A DNA stretch of 64,000 bases from Gemmatimonadaceae bacterium (GCA_025934775.1 JAICWO010000007.1:62001-126000), one strand, 5' to 3'. Counted from the first letter of the stretch, positions 44,583 to 55,386 are shown. The notes: generated by a model not told the origin, from the sequence alone. Program-made: numbers and translations.

Positions 44583-44924
44583 TTACGCCTCCGACATTTC
44601 CTCCACGTCGTCCTCGAGCTGCGAGATGTCGACACCGGCGACCATCGCGCGAAGTTCCTTGGACGGCTTGAACACTGGAACCGGCCGAGCCGAGACCTCG
44701 ACGGGCGAGCCCGTCCGAGGGTTGCGAGCCATACGCGTCTTGCGGTGGCGGATCTTGAACGTGCCGAAGCCGCGCACCTCGATGTTCTTTTGGCTCTGCA
44801 GCGCCTCTTTGATCGACTCGAGGAACGCATCGACGACGCGAGCGCAATCTTTTTTGGAAATCATCGGCCCAGCGGTGCGTGAAATCTGGGCTGTGACTCT
44901 CTCGACCAGGTCAGCTTTGGTCAT
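44583..44924 (-). CDS. hup: HU/IHF-family DNA-binding protein
   Basis: 113 residues. MTKADLVERVTAQI, VRGFGTFKIRHRKTRMARNP and the DNA-inserting arm with Arg-Asn-Pro (RMARNPRTGSPVEV) identify the family. About 20 residues beyond the usual 90 form an acidic C-terminal tail (DISQLEDDVEEMSEA). It compacts and bends DNA. It has its own promoter region with a palindrome over the -35 box. Confidence 0.92.
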   Translation of the reverse strand: MTKADLVERVTAQISRTAGPMISKKDCARVVDAFLESIKEALQSQKNIEVRGFGTFKIRHRKTRMARNPRTGSPVEVSARPVPVFKPSKELRAMVAGVDISQLEDDVEEMSEA

Positions 44925-44972
44925 GCGAAAAGCCTCGTGTTCAGGCGCCCGAGGAGGTGGGAACGCTTACCG

Positions 44973-45007
44973 AACTTAGCGACGTTAACTCTTACGTGTC
45001 AAGAGTT
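44973..45007 (-). promoter_or_regulatory. hup promoter with palindrome over the -35 box
   Basis: Minus strand: perfect -35 TTGACA (44997-45002), 18 bases, -10 TAAGTT (44973-44978). A perfect seven-base inverted repeat, AACTCTT and AAGAGTT with seven bases between (44987-45007), encloses the -35 box, the layout of a repressor site. A GAGG ribosome site lies nine bases before the hup ATG. Confidence 0.55.
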
Positions 45008-45011
45008 TGAG

Positions 45012-46130
45012 TCACTTTTGGGCTGCGTGCGATTTGACCGTTTCCAGGAAGTCGTCGAACACGGGCCTGGCGTCGTGCGGACCTGGCGCGGCCTCCGGAT
45101 GGTACTGCACGGCGAAGATCGGCAACGACCGATGACGCAGTCCTTCCACGGTTCCGTCATTCAGATTGACGTGCGTGACGGCGAGCTCAGGCGCGCCGGG
45201 GATGTCTGATTCCCCGCCCGCCACCGCGAATCCGTGATTCTGCGAGGTGATGAGCACGCGTCCGGTCGACAACTCCTTCACGGGGTGATTTCCGCCGCGA
45301 TGGCCGTACGGCATCTTCACGGTGTGGCCGCCGAAAGTCAGGCCGAGGATCTGGTGGCCGAGGCAGATGCCGAAAATCGGAACCCCTTTCGCCGCTATTG
45401 CTTTGACGGCCTCTGGAGCGTACCCGACCGCTTCGGGATCACCCGGACCGTTGGAGAGAAACACGCCGTTCGGCTCGAGCGCGAGTACTTCATCGGCGGG
45501 AGTCGCGGCGGGCACCACCGTCACTCGGCAATCGTGCTCCGCGAAGAGGCGCAAAATATTGCGCTTGATGCCGAAGTCGTACGCCACGATGTGGTAGCGC
45601 GCATTCTCATCGCCCCACGCGTACGGTTGTTCCGTGGAGACGACGCTCGCCAGATCCAGTCCCTGCATCGGCGGACAGGCGTCGAGCGCGAGGAGCGCTT
45701 CGCGCGTGGGTTCGGTGCCGGCGGCGATCACGCCGCGCATCACACCGACGGTGCGCAGGTGCCGCGTCAGCCGGCGCGTGTCGACGCCTTCCAGGGCCGG
45801 AACGTTGCCGGCCTCGAGCCAGCCGAGGAGGTCGCCATTCGCGCGCCAATTGGAGTGCGTGCGCGAGAGCTCGCGCACGATCACGCCGGCGACCTGCGGG
45901 CCGGAGGACTCCGGGTCGTCGACGTTCACACCGTAGTTGCCGATCATCGGTGCGGTCATCACGACGATCTGTCCGCGATACGACGGATCGGTGAAGACTT
46001 CCTGGTAGCCGCTCATGTTCGTGGTGAACACGACCTCGGCGACCGCGGGTCCGTTGCCGAACAGCGTCCCGCGAAAAAGGGCTCCATCCTCGAGGAGGAG
46101 GAACCCTGGTTGCTCGCGACGAGACGTCAC
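45012..46130 (-). CDS. carA: Carbamoyl-phosphate synthase small subunit
   Basis: 372 residues. The N-terminal CPSase small-chain domain is followed by a class I amidotransferase domain with nucleophile Cys255 ([12 protein letters not shown]), His344 and Glu346 ([12 protein letters not shown]). It hydrolyses glutamine for carbamoyl phosphate used in pyrimidine and arginine synthesis. carB is not in the window. It follows secG by three bases. Confidence 0.96.
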   Translation of the reverse strand: MTSRREQPGFLLLEDGALFRGTLFGNGPAVAEVVFTTNMSGYQEVFTDPSYRGQIVVMTAPMIGNYGVNVDDPESSGPQVAGVIVRELSRTHSNWRANGDLLGWLEAGNVPALEGVDTRRLTRHLRTVGVMRGVIAAGTEPTREALLALDACPPMQGLDLASVVSTEQPYAWGDENARYHIVAYDFGIKRNILRLFAEHDCRVTVVPAATPADEVLALEPNGVFLSNGPGDPEAVGYAPEAVKAIAAKGVPIFGICLGHQILGLTFGGHTVKMPYGHRGGNHPVKELSTGRVLITSQNHGFAVAGGESDIPGAPELAVTHVNLNDGTVEGLRHRSLPIFAVQYHPEAAPGPHDARPVFDDFLETVKSHAAQK

Positions 46131-46133
46131 GAC

Positions 46134-46565
46134 TTACGGCTTCTTGGTGGCCGGAGTGGCCGGCGCCGTCTGGTTCTTGGTTGCGGGCGCCGCGCCGTTC
46201 GGCGCCGCTTTGCCGGCGGCCGGTGCTGGTGCGAGCTGGACGCCTGGATTCGCTGCCGCGCCTGCCGGCGCGCTCACGGGTGCTGGCTGCTGGAAGGTCT
46301 GATCGAGCACCGACTTCGGCGCGCGCGTGCGCGACGACGCGAGTGAGAGCACGAACGCGAGCCCCAGGAAGATGCCACCGCACCACCAGCTCGCTTTGGT
46401 GAGCAGGTTTCCCGTCTGGCGTGTGCCAAGGAAGGTGCTCGCGGAGCTGCTCACGCCGCCAAAGGACGCAGCCATGCCTCCGCCTTGGCCGGCCTGCAGC
46501 AGCACGGCGAAGCAGAGAATCAGGCTATCGATGATCAGGAGAATGAGGAGGATGGTATACAGCAT
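46134..46565 (-). CDS. secG: Preprotein translocase subunit SecG
   Basis: 143 residues. Two membrane segments at about 3-22 and 58-80 flank the conserved AVLLQAGQGGGMAASFGG and FLGTRQTGNLLTKASWW. The C-terminal 60 residues are an Ala/Pro/Lys-rich tail, longer than in E. coli SecG. It supports SecYE-dependent export. It has its own promoter overlapping the tpiA stop. Confidence 0.93.
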   Translation of the reverse strand: MLYTILLILLIIDSLILCFAVLLQAGQGGGMAASFGGVSSSASTFLGTRQTGNLLTKASWWCGGIFLGLAFVLSLASSRTRAPKSVLDQTFQQPAPVSAPAGAAANPGVQLAPAPAAGKAAPNGAAPATKNQTAPATPATKKP

Positions 46566-46600
46566 CGAGGCGGGCTCAGTCTGACGATATGTAAGCCATA

Positions 46601-46630
46601 AATATCACGACACTTAGCCCACTTCGTCAA
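46601..46630 (-). promoter_or_regulatory. secG promoter overlapping the tpiA stop
   Basis: Minus strand: -35 TTGACG (46625-46630), 18 bases, -10 GATATT (46601-46606). The tpiA stop TGA lies within the -35 hexamer. The leader would be about 30 bases, without an obvious Shine-Dalgarno. Confidence 0.45.
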
Positions 46631-47376
46631 GCCTCGCAGATCGACACCCACGTGTCCGGTTCCAGACTGGCGCCGCCAACGAGCAAGCCATCAACGCCCG
46701 AGGCCGAAAGAAGAGACGTCGCGTTGCCGGCATTTACGCTGCCGCCGTAGAGAATCGGGATCGCTCGCGCCGCGGCGCCGACCCGTTTCTCGAGTGCGTG
46801 GCGCAACTGCGCGTGCACCGCCGACGCGTCGCTCGGCGTGGCGGTCTTGCCGCTCCCGATCGCCCACACCGGCTCGTACGCGATCGCCATCGACGCGATC
46901 GCATCGGCGTCGAGCAGCGAGAGTCCCGCATCGAGCTGCCGAAGCACGACGTCGAACGTGGCGCCCGACTCGCGCTCGGCGAGCAGTTCACCGACGCAGA
47001 GAATTGGCGTGAGATCATTGCGTGCGGCAGCGGCGCACTTCTTCGCCGCTTCGGCATCGGTCTCTCCAAACACGTGCCGGCGTTCCGAGTGGCCAACGAG
47101 GACGAAGCGCGCTCCCGCATCTTTCGCCATCGGCGCGGACGACTCGCCGGTGAACGCGCCCGTGTCGTCGGTCCAGATGTTCTGCACGCCGACGCCGATG
47201 TCTTCGCGGCTGCCGAGCGCGTGGACCACGGTCGTGAGCGAGATCGCCGGCGGAAAAAGCAGCACCGTGCGGTCATCGCGCGGCGACCAGCGCGCGGTGA
47301 AACCAGCGACGAACGCGCGGGCGGCGGTGGGCCCGTGATTCATCTTCCAGTTCGCCGCGAAGACCGGACGCCGCAT
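46627..47376 (-). CDS. tpiA: Triosephosphate isomerase
   Basis: 249 residues from ATG 47376, which overlaps the pgk stop as TGATG; a TTG one codon earlier was rejected. Catalytic Lys11 (ANWKMN), His96 (VGHSERR) and Glu168 (AYEPVWAIG) are present, with the phosphate loop YGGSVNAGN. It interconverts dihydroxyacetone phosphate and glyceraldehyde 3-phosphate, next to gap and pgk. Confidence 0.97.
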   Translation of the reverse strand: MRRPVFAANWKMNHGPTAARAFVAGFTARWSPRDDRTVLLFPPAISLTTVVHALGSREDIGVGVQNIWTDDTGAFTGESSAPMAKDAGARFVLVGHSERRHVFGETDAEAAKKCAAAARNDLTPILCVGELLAERESGATFDVVLRQLDAGLSLLDADAIASMAIAYEPVWAIGSGKTATPSDASAVHAQLRHALEKRVGAAARAIPILYGGSVNAGNATSLLSASGVDGLLVGGASLEPDTWVSICEA

Positions 47377-48572
47377 CAACGCTTGTCGTCGAGCGCCGCG
47401 ACGCCGGGGAGCACCTTGCCCTCGAGGAACTCGAGCGATGCGCCGCCGCCGGTCGATACGTGGCTCATCTTGTCCTCGAGCCCGAGATCGGCGACCGCCG
47501 CGGCGGAATCACCTCCGCCAACAATCGTCGTCGCGTCCTTGCCCGTCGCGGCGGCGAGCGCCTCGGCAACGGCGCGCGTCCCGGCATCGAACGGCTTCGT
47601 CTCGAACACGCCCATCGGCCCATTCCACAGCACGGTCTTGGCGCCGCTGATGATGCGAGCGAACTCCGCGGCCGATTTGGGGCCGACGTCGAACATCGCC
47701 TGGTCAGCGGGAATCGCGTCGCGCGGTACCGCCTGGGCTGACTGCGGCGCGTCGAGCGATGGCGCCACAGTCGCGTCGGTGGGGAGCACGAGTTTGTCGC
47801 CGCCGCGCGCGAGCAGCTCCTTGGCCATGTCGACGCGATCCGACTCGACGAGCGACTTGCCGGTCTCGAGGCCCATCGCCTTGAAGAACGTACAGGCCAT
47901 GGCGCCGCCAATGACGAGGTGATCGACCTTAGGCAGGAGCTGCTCGATGACGTCGATTTTCCCGGAGATCTTGGCGCCGCCCAGCACCGCCACGAAGGGG
48001 TGGTGAGGGTTCTCTAATGCGCGGCCCAGGTAATCGAGCTCCTTCTGCATGAGGAGCCCGGCGACGGCGGGCTGGAGGTAGCGCGCCACGCCTTCCGTGG
48101 ACGCATGCGCGCGATGCGCCGAGCCGAAGGCATCGTTCACGTAGAAGTCGCCCAGCTCGGCGAGGCCGCGGGCGAGGCGCTCGTCGTTCGTCTCTTCACC
48201 GCCCAGGAAGCGCGTATTCTCGAGGAGGACGACGCGGTTCGCCGGATCGTGGGTCGCCTTGATCGCCTCGTCGGTGTCGGTGCTCTCCACGAACACGACG
48301 TGCTCGTTCGGCAGCAGCTCGTCCAGCCGCGCGGCGACCGGCTCGAGCGAGTACTTGGGTTCCGGCTTGCCTTTCGGGCGGCCGAGGTGCGACAGGAGAA
48401 TGACGCGAACGCCTCGATCGAGCAGCGCGCGAATCGTCGGCAGCGCGGCGCGAATCCGCGTATCGTCGGCGACCCGTCCGTGCTCGAGGGGCACGTTGAA
48501 GTCCACACGGACGAGCGCCCGCTTCCCGCGCACCTGCGCGTCGGAGAGGTCGTTGATTGTTTGTTTATTCAT
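47376..48572 (-). CDS. pgk: Phosphoglycerate kinase
   Basis: 398 residues, the usual length. [13 protein letters not shown] near the start, [27 protein letters not shown] and the nucleotide-domain GGGDSAAAV loop with C-terminal [13 protein letters not shown] are all intact. It makes ATP from 1,3-bisphosphoglycerate. It lies between gap and tpiA; heptamer element 5 separates it from gap. Confidence 0.98.
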   Translation of the reverse strand: MNKQTINDLSDAQVRGKRALVRVDFNVPLEHGRVADDTRIRAALPTIRALLDRGVRVILLSHLGRPKGKPEPKYSLEPVAARLDELLPNEHVVFVESTDTDEAIKATHDPANRVVLLENTRFLGGEETNDERLARGLAELGDFYVNDAFGSAHRAHASTEGVARYLQPAVAGLLMQKELDYLGRALENPHHPFVAVLGGAKISGKIDVIEQLLPKVDHLVIGGAMACTFFKAMGLETGKSLVESDRVDMAKELLARGGDKLVLPTDATVAPSLDAPQSAQAVPRDAIPADQAMFDVGPKSAAEFARIISGAKTVLWNGPMGVFETKPFDAGTRAVAEALAAATGKDATTIVGGGDSAAAVADLGLEDKMSHVSTGGGASLEFLEGKVLPGVAALDDKR

Positions 48573-48576
48573 AAAT

Positions 48577-48651
48577 GGAGATTAGAGAGTTGAGAGTGGA
48601 GAGAGGAGCGTGGATGTCTCCACTCTCGACTCTCCTCCCTTCTCCACTCTC
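48577..48651. repeat. Heptamer-repeat hairpin element 5 (gap-pgk gap)
   Basis: Plus strand: GGAGATT, AGAGAGT, TGAGAGT, GGAGAGA, GGAGCGT, GGATGTC at 48577-48618, then pyrimidine-rich inverted units to 48651. GAGAGTGGAG (48592-48601) pairs perfectly with CTCCACTCTC at 48618-48627, and a second identical copy of that arm lies at 48642-48651, so two alternative hairpins are possible. The element fills the gap between the gap stop and pgk start. Confidence 0.85.
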
Positions 48652-48659
48652 TTCCCTTT

Positions 48660-50401
<1,742 letters not shown>

Positions 50402-50427
50402 GGGCGCTGTGGCGCGGCGAAGCGCGA

Positions 50428-51234
50428 TTACCGCCGAACGGCCTCCCACATCACCGCCCGGTTGGGCGCGATGCCGAACCAGCGCTCGAACGCGAGCGCG
50501 CCCTGCTCGATGAGCATCTCGAGTCCGTCGCACGCGCGAATTCCGCGCGCCCGAAGCGCGTGCACGAATCGCGTTTCGCCACGCTTGTACACGAGATCGA
50601 TGACGCGCGCACCGCGCGGGATGAGCGCGGGATCGATGGGCAGAGCATCATCACGAAGGCCGACCGACGTTGCATTGACCACAAGATCGGCGCCCGCGAC
50701 CACGCCTATGTCATCGACTGGTTGCGCGAAGGTCCCGAATCGCTCCGCGAGCTGCCGTGCGCGCTCGGGCGTTCGGTTGTAGACGTGCGCGACACATCCG
50801 GGCCACTGCTCCACCGCGGCGAGCACACCCGCCGCGGCTCCGCCGGCGCCGAGCACGCCGACGCTCAGATCACGCGGTATGTCGCCGAGGAGCGTTCGCG
50901 CGGTCGCGTCGAACCCGCCCACGTCGGAGTTGTCGCCGATCAATTGTCCGTCGGCATCGACCCAGAACACGTTCACCGCGCCGACGCGTTCGGCCAGCAG
51001 CGTCAGCCGATCGCACGCGTCGTGCGTGCGCTCCTTGAACGGCACGGTCACGTTTCCCGCGACGCCTTCGGCTCTGAGATCGCCGAGCACCGCCTCGAAT
51101 CGGCTCGGCTCGACGTCGATCGCTTCGTACCGTAGCGGCAAACCTGCGTCGATGAGCGCCGCGTTCTGGAATCGTGGTGAAAGCGACTGGCTGACCGGAT
51201 GCCCGAGGAGCACCAGGCGCCCAGGCTCTCGCAT
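50428..51234 (-). CDS. aroE: Shikimate dehydrogenase
   Basis: 268 residues from ATG 51234 (TGATG overlap with the phosphatase gene; a TTG one codon earlier was rejected). Shikimate-site motifs HPVSQSLSPRFQNAAL and NVTVPFKERT (Lys67), Asp104 in GDNSDVGGF, and the NADP loop LGAGGAAAGVL are intact. It reduces 3-dehydroshikimate, supplying chorismate used by mqnA and pabA products here. Confidence 0.95.
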   Translation of the reverse strand: MREPGRLVLLGHPVSQSLSPRFQNAALIDAGLPLRYEAIDVEPSRFEAVLGDLRAEGVAGNVTVPFKERTHDACDRLTLLAERVGAVNVFWVDADGQLIGDNSDVGGFDATARTLLGDIPRDLSVGVLGAGGAAAGVLAAVEQWPGCVAHVYNRTPERARQLAERFGTFAQPVDDIGVVAGADLVVNATSVGLRDDALPIDPALIPRGARVIDLVYKRGETRFVHALRARGIRACDGLEMLIEQGALAFERWFGIAPNRAVMWEAVRR

Positions 51235-51704
51235 CAATCCTTTCCGGAGCCGCGCTCGGCCGTGATGCGATCGAGCACGCGACGAATCTCGATCTCGAGC
51301 TCGTCGGCGGTCGCGCGGTAGACGTCCAGCTCCGCGCCTATGGGATCACTGATCGGACGCGTCGACGCGCCGTGCGACGCATAGTCCGCGAGCAGAAACG
51401 ACTTTCCTGCGCCGCCGAGCGCCTCGATCCGCTCGAGGTGGTGCGGACCCATCGCCAGTATGAGGTCGGCTTCGCGGACGAGAGTGCGCGTGAGCGTTTG
51501 CGCCTGGTGTCCGCCCAGCTCCATGCCTCGCTCCATCGCGACGAGCAGCGAGCCGTCGCTGGCGGGTGCGTCGTCGTGCGCGCTCGTTCCGGCGCTCATC
51601 GACTCCACATCCTGCAGCCCCCGCTCGATCGCGATCTTGCGCGCGATCGCCTCGGCCATGGGGCTGCGGCACGTGTTGCCCGTGCAGACGAAGAGAATCT
51701 TCAT
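51234..51704 (-). CDS. Low-molecular-weight phosphatase, YwlE-like (probable protein-arginine phosphatase)
   Basis: 156 residues. P-loop VCTGNTCRSPMAEAI at 6-20 with nucleophile Cys7 and Arg13; the general acid is Asp120 in SDPIGAELDVYR. Thr11 in the loop (CTGNTCR) and the stretches EADLILAM and DPIGAELDVY resemble Bacillus YwlE, which removes phosphate from arginine. In Bacillus ywlE sits close to ywlC, the homologue of tsaC, which is the next gene upstream here. A tyrosine phosphatase of Wzb type is the alternative. Confidence 0.8.
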   Translation of the reverse strand: MKILFVCTGNTCRSPMAEAIARKIAIERGLQDVESMSAGTSAHDDAPASDGSLLVAMERGMELGGHQAQTLTRTLVREADLILAMGPHHLERIEALGGAGKSFLLADYASHGASTRPISDPIGAELDVYRATADELEIEIRRVLDRITAERGSGKD

Positions 51705-51713
51705 AAACCGAGG

Positions 51714-52385
51714 CTACGCATCTCCGATCAGGTTGGGAACGCTCTCGCGCAACGTGCTCGCGGAGATCGCCCCCGGACGAATCACGCGCGGCAGGCGGCC
51801 CGTACAGTCGAGCACCGTCGATGGCTTCGAGGGCAGGAGCGTGCCGCCGTCGAGGACTCGCAGCGTGCCGCGCGCTACCGCGTCGCTCCACTGCGAGAGA
51901 ATCTCGGCCGCGGACGTGGCGGGCGGAACCCCTGGCCGATTCGCGCTCGTCGAGGTGATCGCGTCACCGTGCGCGCGAATGAGGCGCGCGATCCCGGTAT
52001 GACTCGTCCAGCGTACGGCGACTCCACCCTCCGGTCCGCGGAGCCGTTCCGGAACGCGCCGCTCTCCTCCGGAGAGCACGAGCGTGAGCGGGCCCGGCCA
52101 GTGGCGCGCGACGAGATTGGCCGCATAGCTCGGCAAACGCAGGTTGAGTCGCTCGATCATGTCCGGGCCGGCGATGAGCAGCAGGAACGGCTTGCCGAGC
52201 GGGCGGCGCTTGAGCGCCACGAGCGCGTCCACCGAATCGCGATCGATGCCGCCGCCGAAGCCGTACACGGTTTCGGTCGGATACGCGAGCACGCGGCGCG
52301 CTTCGATCTGCGCGAGCGCTGGACGAAACGCCGATCCGACTTCCTCCGGCGACCAGAACGGAATCGAGAGCGCGTCCGTCCTCAT
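51714..52385 (-). CDS. tsaC: L-threonylcarbamoyladenylate synthase
   Basis: 223 residues of the Sua5/YrdC/YciO family. YPTETVYGFGGGIDRDSV near 36-53, LKRRPLGKPFLLLI, and AITSTSANRPGVPPATSA near 140-157. It makes threonylcarbamoyl-AMP for the t6A modification of ANN-decoding tRNAs. It overlaps ispD (ATGA). The Sua5-specific C-terminal domain is absent, so it is the short TsaC form. Confidence 0.93.
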   Translation of the reverse strand: MRTDALSIPFWSPEEVGSAFRPALAQIEARRVLAYPTETVYGFGGGIDRDSVDALVALKRRPLGKPFLLLIAGPDMIERLNLRLPSYAANLVARHWPGPLTLVLSGGERRVPERLRGPEGGVAVRWTSHTGIARLIRAHGDAITSTSANRPGVPPATSAAEILSQWSDAVARGTLRVLDGGTLLPSKPSTVLDCTGRLPRVIRPGAISASTLRESVPNLIGDA

Positions 52386-53083
52386 TCCGGAAGCATAAAG
52401 AGCGCTTCCGCACGCGCAAAGTCGGATTCGTCGGTGATCTTGAGCGCGCGCTCACTTCCCCGCACCACCGCGACGGGGATCCCGAGTTGCTCGCAGAGCG
52501 CCGCGTCGTCGGTGGCGCTGATGTGCTGCGCCCTCGCGTCGCCGTGTACGCGCTGGATCACCGCGCGCGGAAAACCCTGCGGCGTCTGCGCGCGCCAGAG
52601 ATGCTCGCGAGGAATGGTGCGCGTGATTCGTCCCGCGTCGTCGACCTCCTTCAGCGTGTCGACCACCGGCACGGCGGCGATCGCGCACTGGCCGCCGCGC
52701 ACCGAGGCGATCACGCGATCGATGGTCTCGTTGCCGACGAGCGGCCGCGCGGCGTCGTGCACGAGCACGATCTCCGCTTCATCCGGAAGGTCGTCGAGGC
52801 CATTGGCGACTGATTCGGTGCGCGTGCGGCCGCCGGGCGCGATCATGAGCCGATCGATGTCACACTGGAAGATCCAGGGCGGCGGATCCGCGGCGTGCGA
52901 CATCGGCAGCACGCAGACGACCGAGACCACGTCGGCGCGCGCCATGAAGGTCTGAAGACTGTGCAGCAGCGCCGGCTTTCCCGCGACCCAACGGAATTGC
53001 TTCAGCTCCTCGCCGCCGGTTCGCGTGCTGCTTCCGCCAGCGACGATCACCACGCCGACGTCGCGTCTTTCTAAAACGCTCAT
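52382..53083 (-). CDS. ispD: 2-C-methyl-D-erythritol 4-phosphate cytidylyltransferase
   Basis: 233 residues. CTP-binding VVIVAGGSSTRTGGEELKQF near 10-29, ARPLV preceded by VLVHDA, and AAVPVVDTLK. It is step three of the MEP isoprenoid pathway. The order radA-ispD occurs in many bacteria, where ispF usually follows; here ispF is 49 kb away behind mqnC. It overlaps radA (ATGA) and tsaC (ATGA). Confidence 0.92.
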   Translation of the reverse strand: MSVLERRDVGVVIVAGGSSTRTGGEELKQFRWVAGKPALLHSLQTFMARADVVSVVCVLPMSHAADPPPWIFQCDIDRLMIAPGGRTRTESVANGLDDLPDEAEIVLVHDAARPLVGNETIDRVIASVRGGQCAIAAVPVVDTLKEVDDAGRITRTIPREHLWRAQTPQGFPRAVIQRVHGDARAQHISATDDAALCEQLGIPVAVVRGSERALKITDESDFARAEALFMLPE

Positions 53084-54474
53084 GCGAACAATCGGCGAAA
53101 GAGCTCTTGAATGGTGCGCACGCCGATGAGCTCGACGTCGCGCGACACGCGCTTCGGGATGCCGCGTTCGGCAACGTAGACGCGCTTCATCCCCATGTTC
53201 GTCGCCTCGGCGACGCGGCGATCGGCTTGCGAGACGGTGCGCACTTCGCCGCCGAGGCCCACTTCGCCGACGAAGATCGCATCGCTCGGTAGCGCGCGAT
53301 CGTAGACGCTCGACGCGAGCGCCGCGGCGACGGCGAGATCGCCGCTCGGCTCGACGAGCCGCATACCGCCAACGACGTTCACGAACACGTCGAGCTGCGC
53401 GAACGAGAGGCCGGCGCGCTTATCCAGGACCGCGAGCAAGAGCGCGAGTCGCCGCCCGTCGAAGCCCGTGGCGACACGCTGCGGCGTGCCGAACCCCGCC
53501 TTCGCCGCGAGCGCCTGGATCTCGACGAGCACCGGGCGCGTTCCCTCGAGAAGGGCCGTGACCGCGCTGCCCGATGCGTGGCTCGTCCGATCGCCCATGA
53601 ACAGCTCGGACGGGTTCGCGACCGGCTCGAGCCCCTGCTCCGTCATGCGAAACACGCCGATCTCGTCGACGCTGCCGAACCGATTCTTCGTCGCGCGGAG
53701 CACGCGGTGGTCGAGCGTGCTCTCGCCCTCGAAGTAGAGCACCGTGTCGACGATGTGCTCCAGCGTCTTCGGTCCCGCGATCCCTCCACCCTTCGTCACG
53801 TGCCCGACGACGAAGACCGTGGTGCCGCTCTCCTTCGCGTAGCGCATGAGCCGCGCGGCGCATTCGCGCACCTGACCGACGTTCCCCGGCGCGCCCTCGA
53901 GATCCGCGGTGAACACCGTCTGGATCGAGTCGACGATCAGCACCTCGGGACCCGCCGCGGCCGATGTCGCGAGGATCGTCTCGAGATTCGTCTCGCTCAA
54001 GAGCGACACGTCGCCCGCGCTGTCACCGAGGCGATCGGCGCGAAGCTTCACCTGGAGCGCCGATTCTTCACCCGACGCGTAGAGCGTCGCGTGGCCTTCG
54101 GCCTCGAGACGCGCCGCGACCTGGAGCAGCAGCGTCGATTTCCCAATGCCCGGCTCACCGCCGACGAGAATCATCGAGCCCGGAACGATGCCGCCGCCGA
54201 GGACGAAATCGAACTCGTCGATGCCGGTCTTCCACCGCTGGGCGTTCGAGCCTTTCACGTCGCGGAGCCGCGGCGTGACGGCGACGCTGCCGCCCTCCGC
54301 CAGGGATCGCGCGCCGCCAATGCGCCGCGACGATCCGCCGCTCGCCGCGACTTTCGGCGCGATGGTCTCTTCGACGAGCGCGTTCCACTCGCCGCACGTG
54401 TCGCAGCGGCCCTGCCATTTCGAGTAGTCGGCGCCGCATTCCGTGCAGCGATAGACGGTCTTCGTCTTCGGCAT
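53080..54474 (-). CDS. radA: DNA repair protein RadA
   Basis: 464 residues from ATG 54474. N-terminal zinc finger Cys10-Cys13 and Cys24-Cys27; Walker A GGEPGIGKST at 105-114; Walker B LIVDSIQT; the RadA-specific KNRFG at 264-268; C-terminal Lon-protease-like domain with no protease serine. It drives branch migration in recombination. It is divergent from the dienelactone-hydrolase gene and heads the long minus-strand run towards sdhB. Confidence 0.96.
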   Translation of the reverse strand: MPKTKTVYRCTECGADYSKWQGRCDTCGEWNALVEETIAPKVAASGGSSRRIGGARSLAEGGSVAVTPRLRDVKGSNAQRWKTGIDEFDFVLGGGIVPGSMILVGGEPGIGKSTLLLQVAARLEAEGHATLYASGEESALQVKLRADRLGDSAGDVSLLSETNLETILATSAAAGPEVLIVDSIQTVFTADLEGAPGNVGQVRECAARLMRYAKESGTTVFVVGHVTKGGGIAGPKTLEHIVDTVLYFEGESTLDHRVLRATKNRFGSVDEIGVFRMTEQGLEPVANPSELFMGDRTSHASGSAVTALLEGTRPVLVEIQALAAKAGFGTPQRVATGFDGRRLALLLAVLDKRAGLSFAQLDVFVNVVGGMRLVEPSGDLAVAAALASSVYDRALPSDAIFVGEVGLGGEVRTVSQADRRVAEATNMGMKRVYVAERGIPKRVSRDVELIGVRTIQELFRRLFA

Positions 54475-54630
54475 ACCGAAGTCTAGCGACGACTCGGGCA
54501 CCTCGCTGGTCCGCGCGATTGCCGAGCGGCGCACGATCACGCCTGGAACCGACGCGCCGCTCCGGTCATTATGATGATCGCGATCCGTCGATCACGTGAA
54601 TCGCGACCGGCACGACACTCGGAGGCCTTG

Positions 54631-55371
54631 ATGCAGCATCAAACGCTGGAGCTGCGGACGCCGGACGGCGTCTGCCCGACACACATCTTCCATCCCGACG
54701 GCGAGGGCCCGTGGCCGGCGGTGATCGTGTACATGGACGGCATCGGCATGCGGCCCGCGATCGTCGCCATCGCGGCGCGGATCGCGGCGAGCGGCTATTA
54801 CGTGGCGGCGCCGAATCTCTTTTATCGGGTCGGGTACAACGCGGAGCACGGCGTCAACGTGTTCTCCGACCCCAAGGCGCGCGAGGACCTGGTGACGCGG
54901 ATCCTGCCGTCCGCGACCACGGCCAACGTCATGCGCGACACCGACGCGCTGCTCGCGCATCTCGCCGCCGAGCCACGGGCCAACGATGATAAAATTGGTA
55001 TTACAGGATACTGCATGGGCGGACGCCTGTCGATCTATGCCGCGGGCCATTACGGCGACCGCGTCGCGGCCGCGGCGTCGTACCATGGCTCGCGCATGGC
55101 CACCGACGCGCCCGACAGCCCGCACGCGCTCGCGCCGCGGATACGCGCCCGCCTCTACATCGCCGGCGCGATCGAAGATGCGGGGTTCGACGACGCGCAG
55201 AAGGCGCTGCTCGAGCGCACGCTGACCGAGGCGAACGTCGACCACGTGGTCACGACGTACAACGCCCGCCACGGCTGGGTCCCGGCCGACACGCCCGTCC
55301 ACGATCCCGTGGAGGCCGAGCGGCACTGGGAGTCGCTACTCACGCTGTTCGGGCAGACGCTCGCCGCGTGA
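54631..55371 (+). CDS. Dienelactone hydrolase family protein
   Basis: 246 residues from ATG 54631, with GGAGG five bases before it; a further ATG at 54571 lacks such a site. Alpha/beta-hydrolase with Cys118 as nucleophile in GITGYCMGGR, Asp173 and His204 (ARHGWV) completing a Cys-Asp-His triad as in dienelactone hydrolases. The natural substrate is not evident; no aromatic-degradation genes are nearby. It is one of the two plus-strand genes and ends 15 bases from dnaB, which converges on it. Confidence 0.85.
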   Translation: MQHQTLELRTPDGVCPTHIFHPDGEGPWPAVIVYMDGIGMRPAIVAIAARIAASGYYVAAPNLFYRVGYNAEHGVNVFSDPKAREDLVTRILPSATTANVMRDTDALLAHLAAEPRANDDKIGITGYCMGGRLSIYAAGHYGDRVAAAASYHGSRMATDAPDSPHALAPRIRARLYIAGAIEDAGFDDAQKALLERTLTEANVDHVVTTYNARHGWVPADTPVHDPVEAERHWESLLTLFGQTLAA

Positions 55372-55386
55372 TCGCGACCGGGGACG

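Noticed and set aside
47377-47379. TTG as start of tpiA (and TTG 51237 for aroE)
   Set aside because: The ATG of the next codon forms a TGATG overlap with the upstream stop and matches the family N-terminus.
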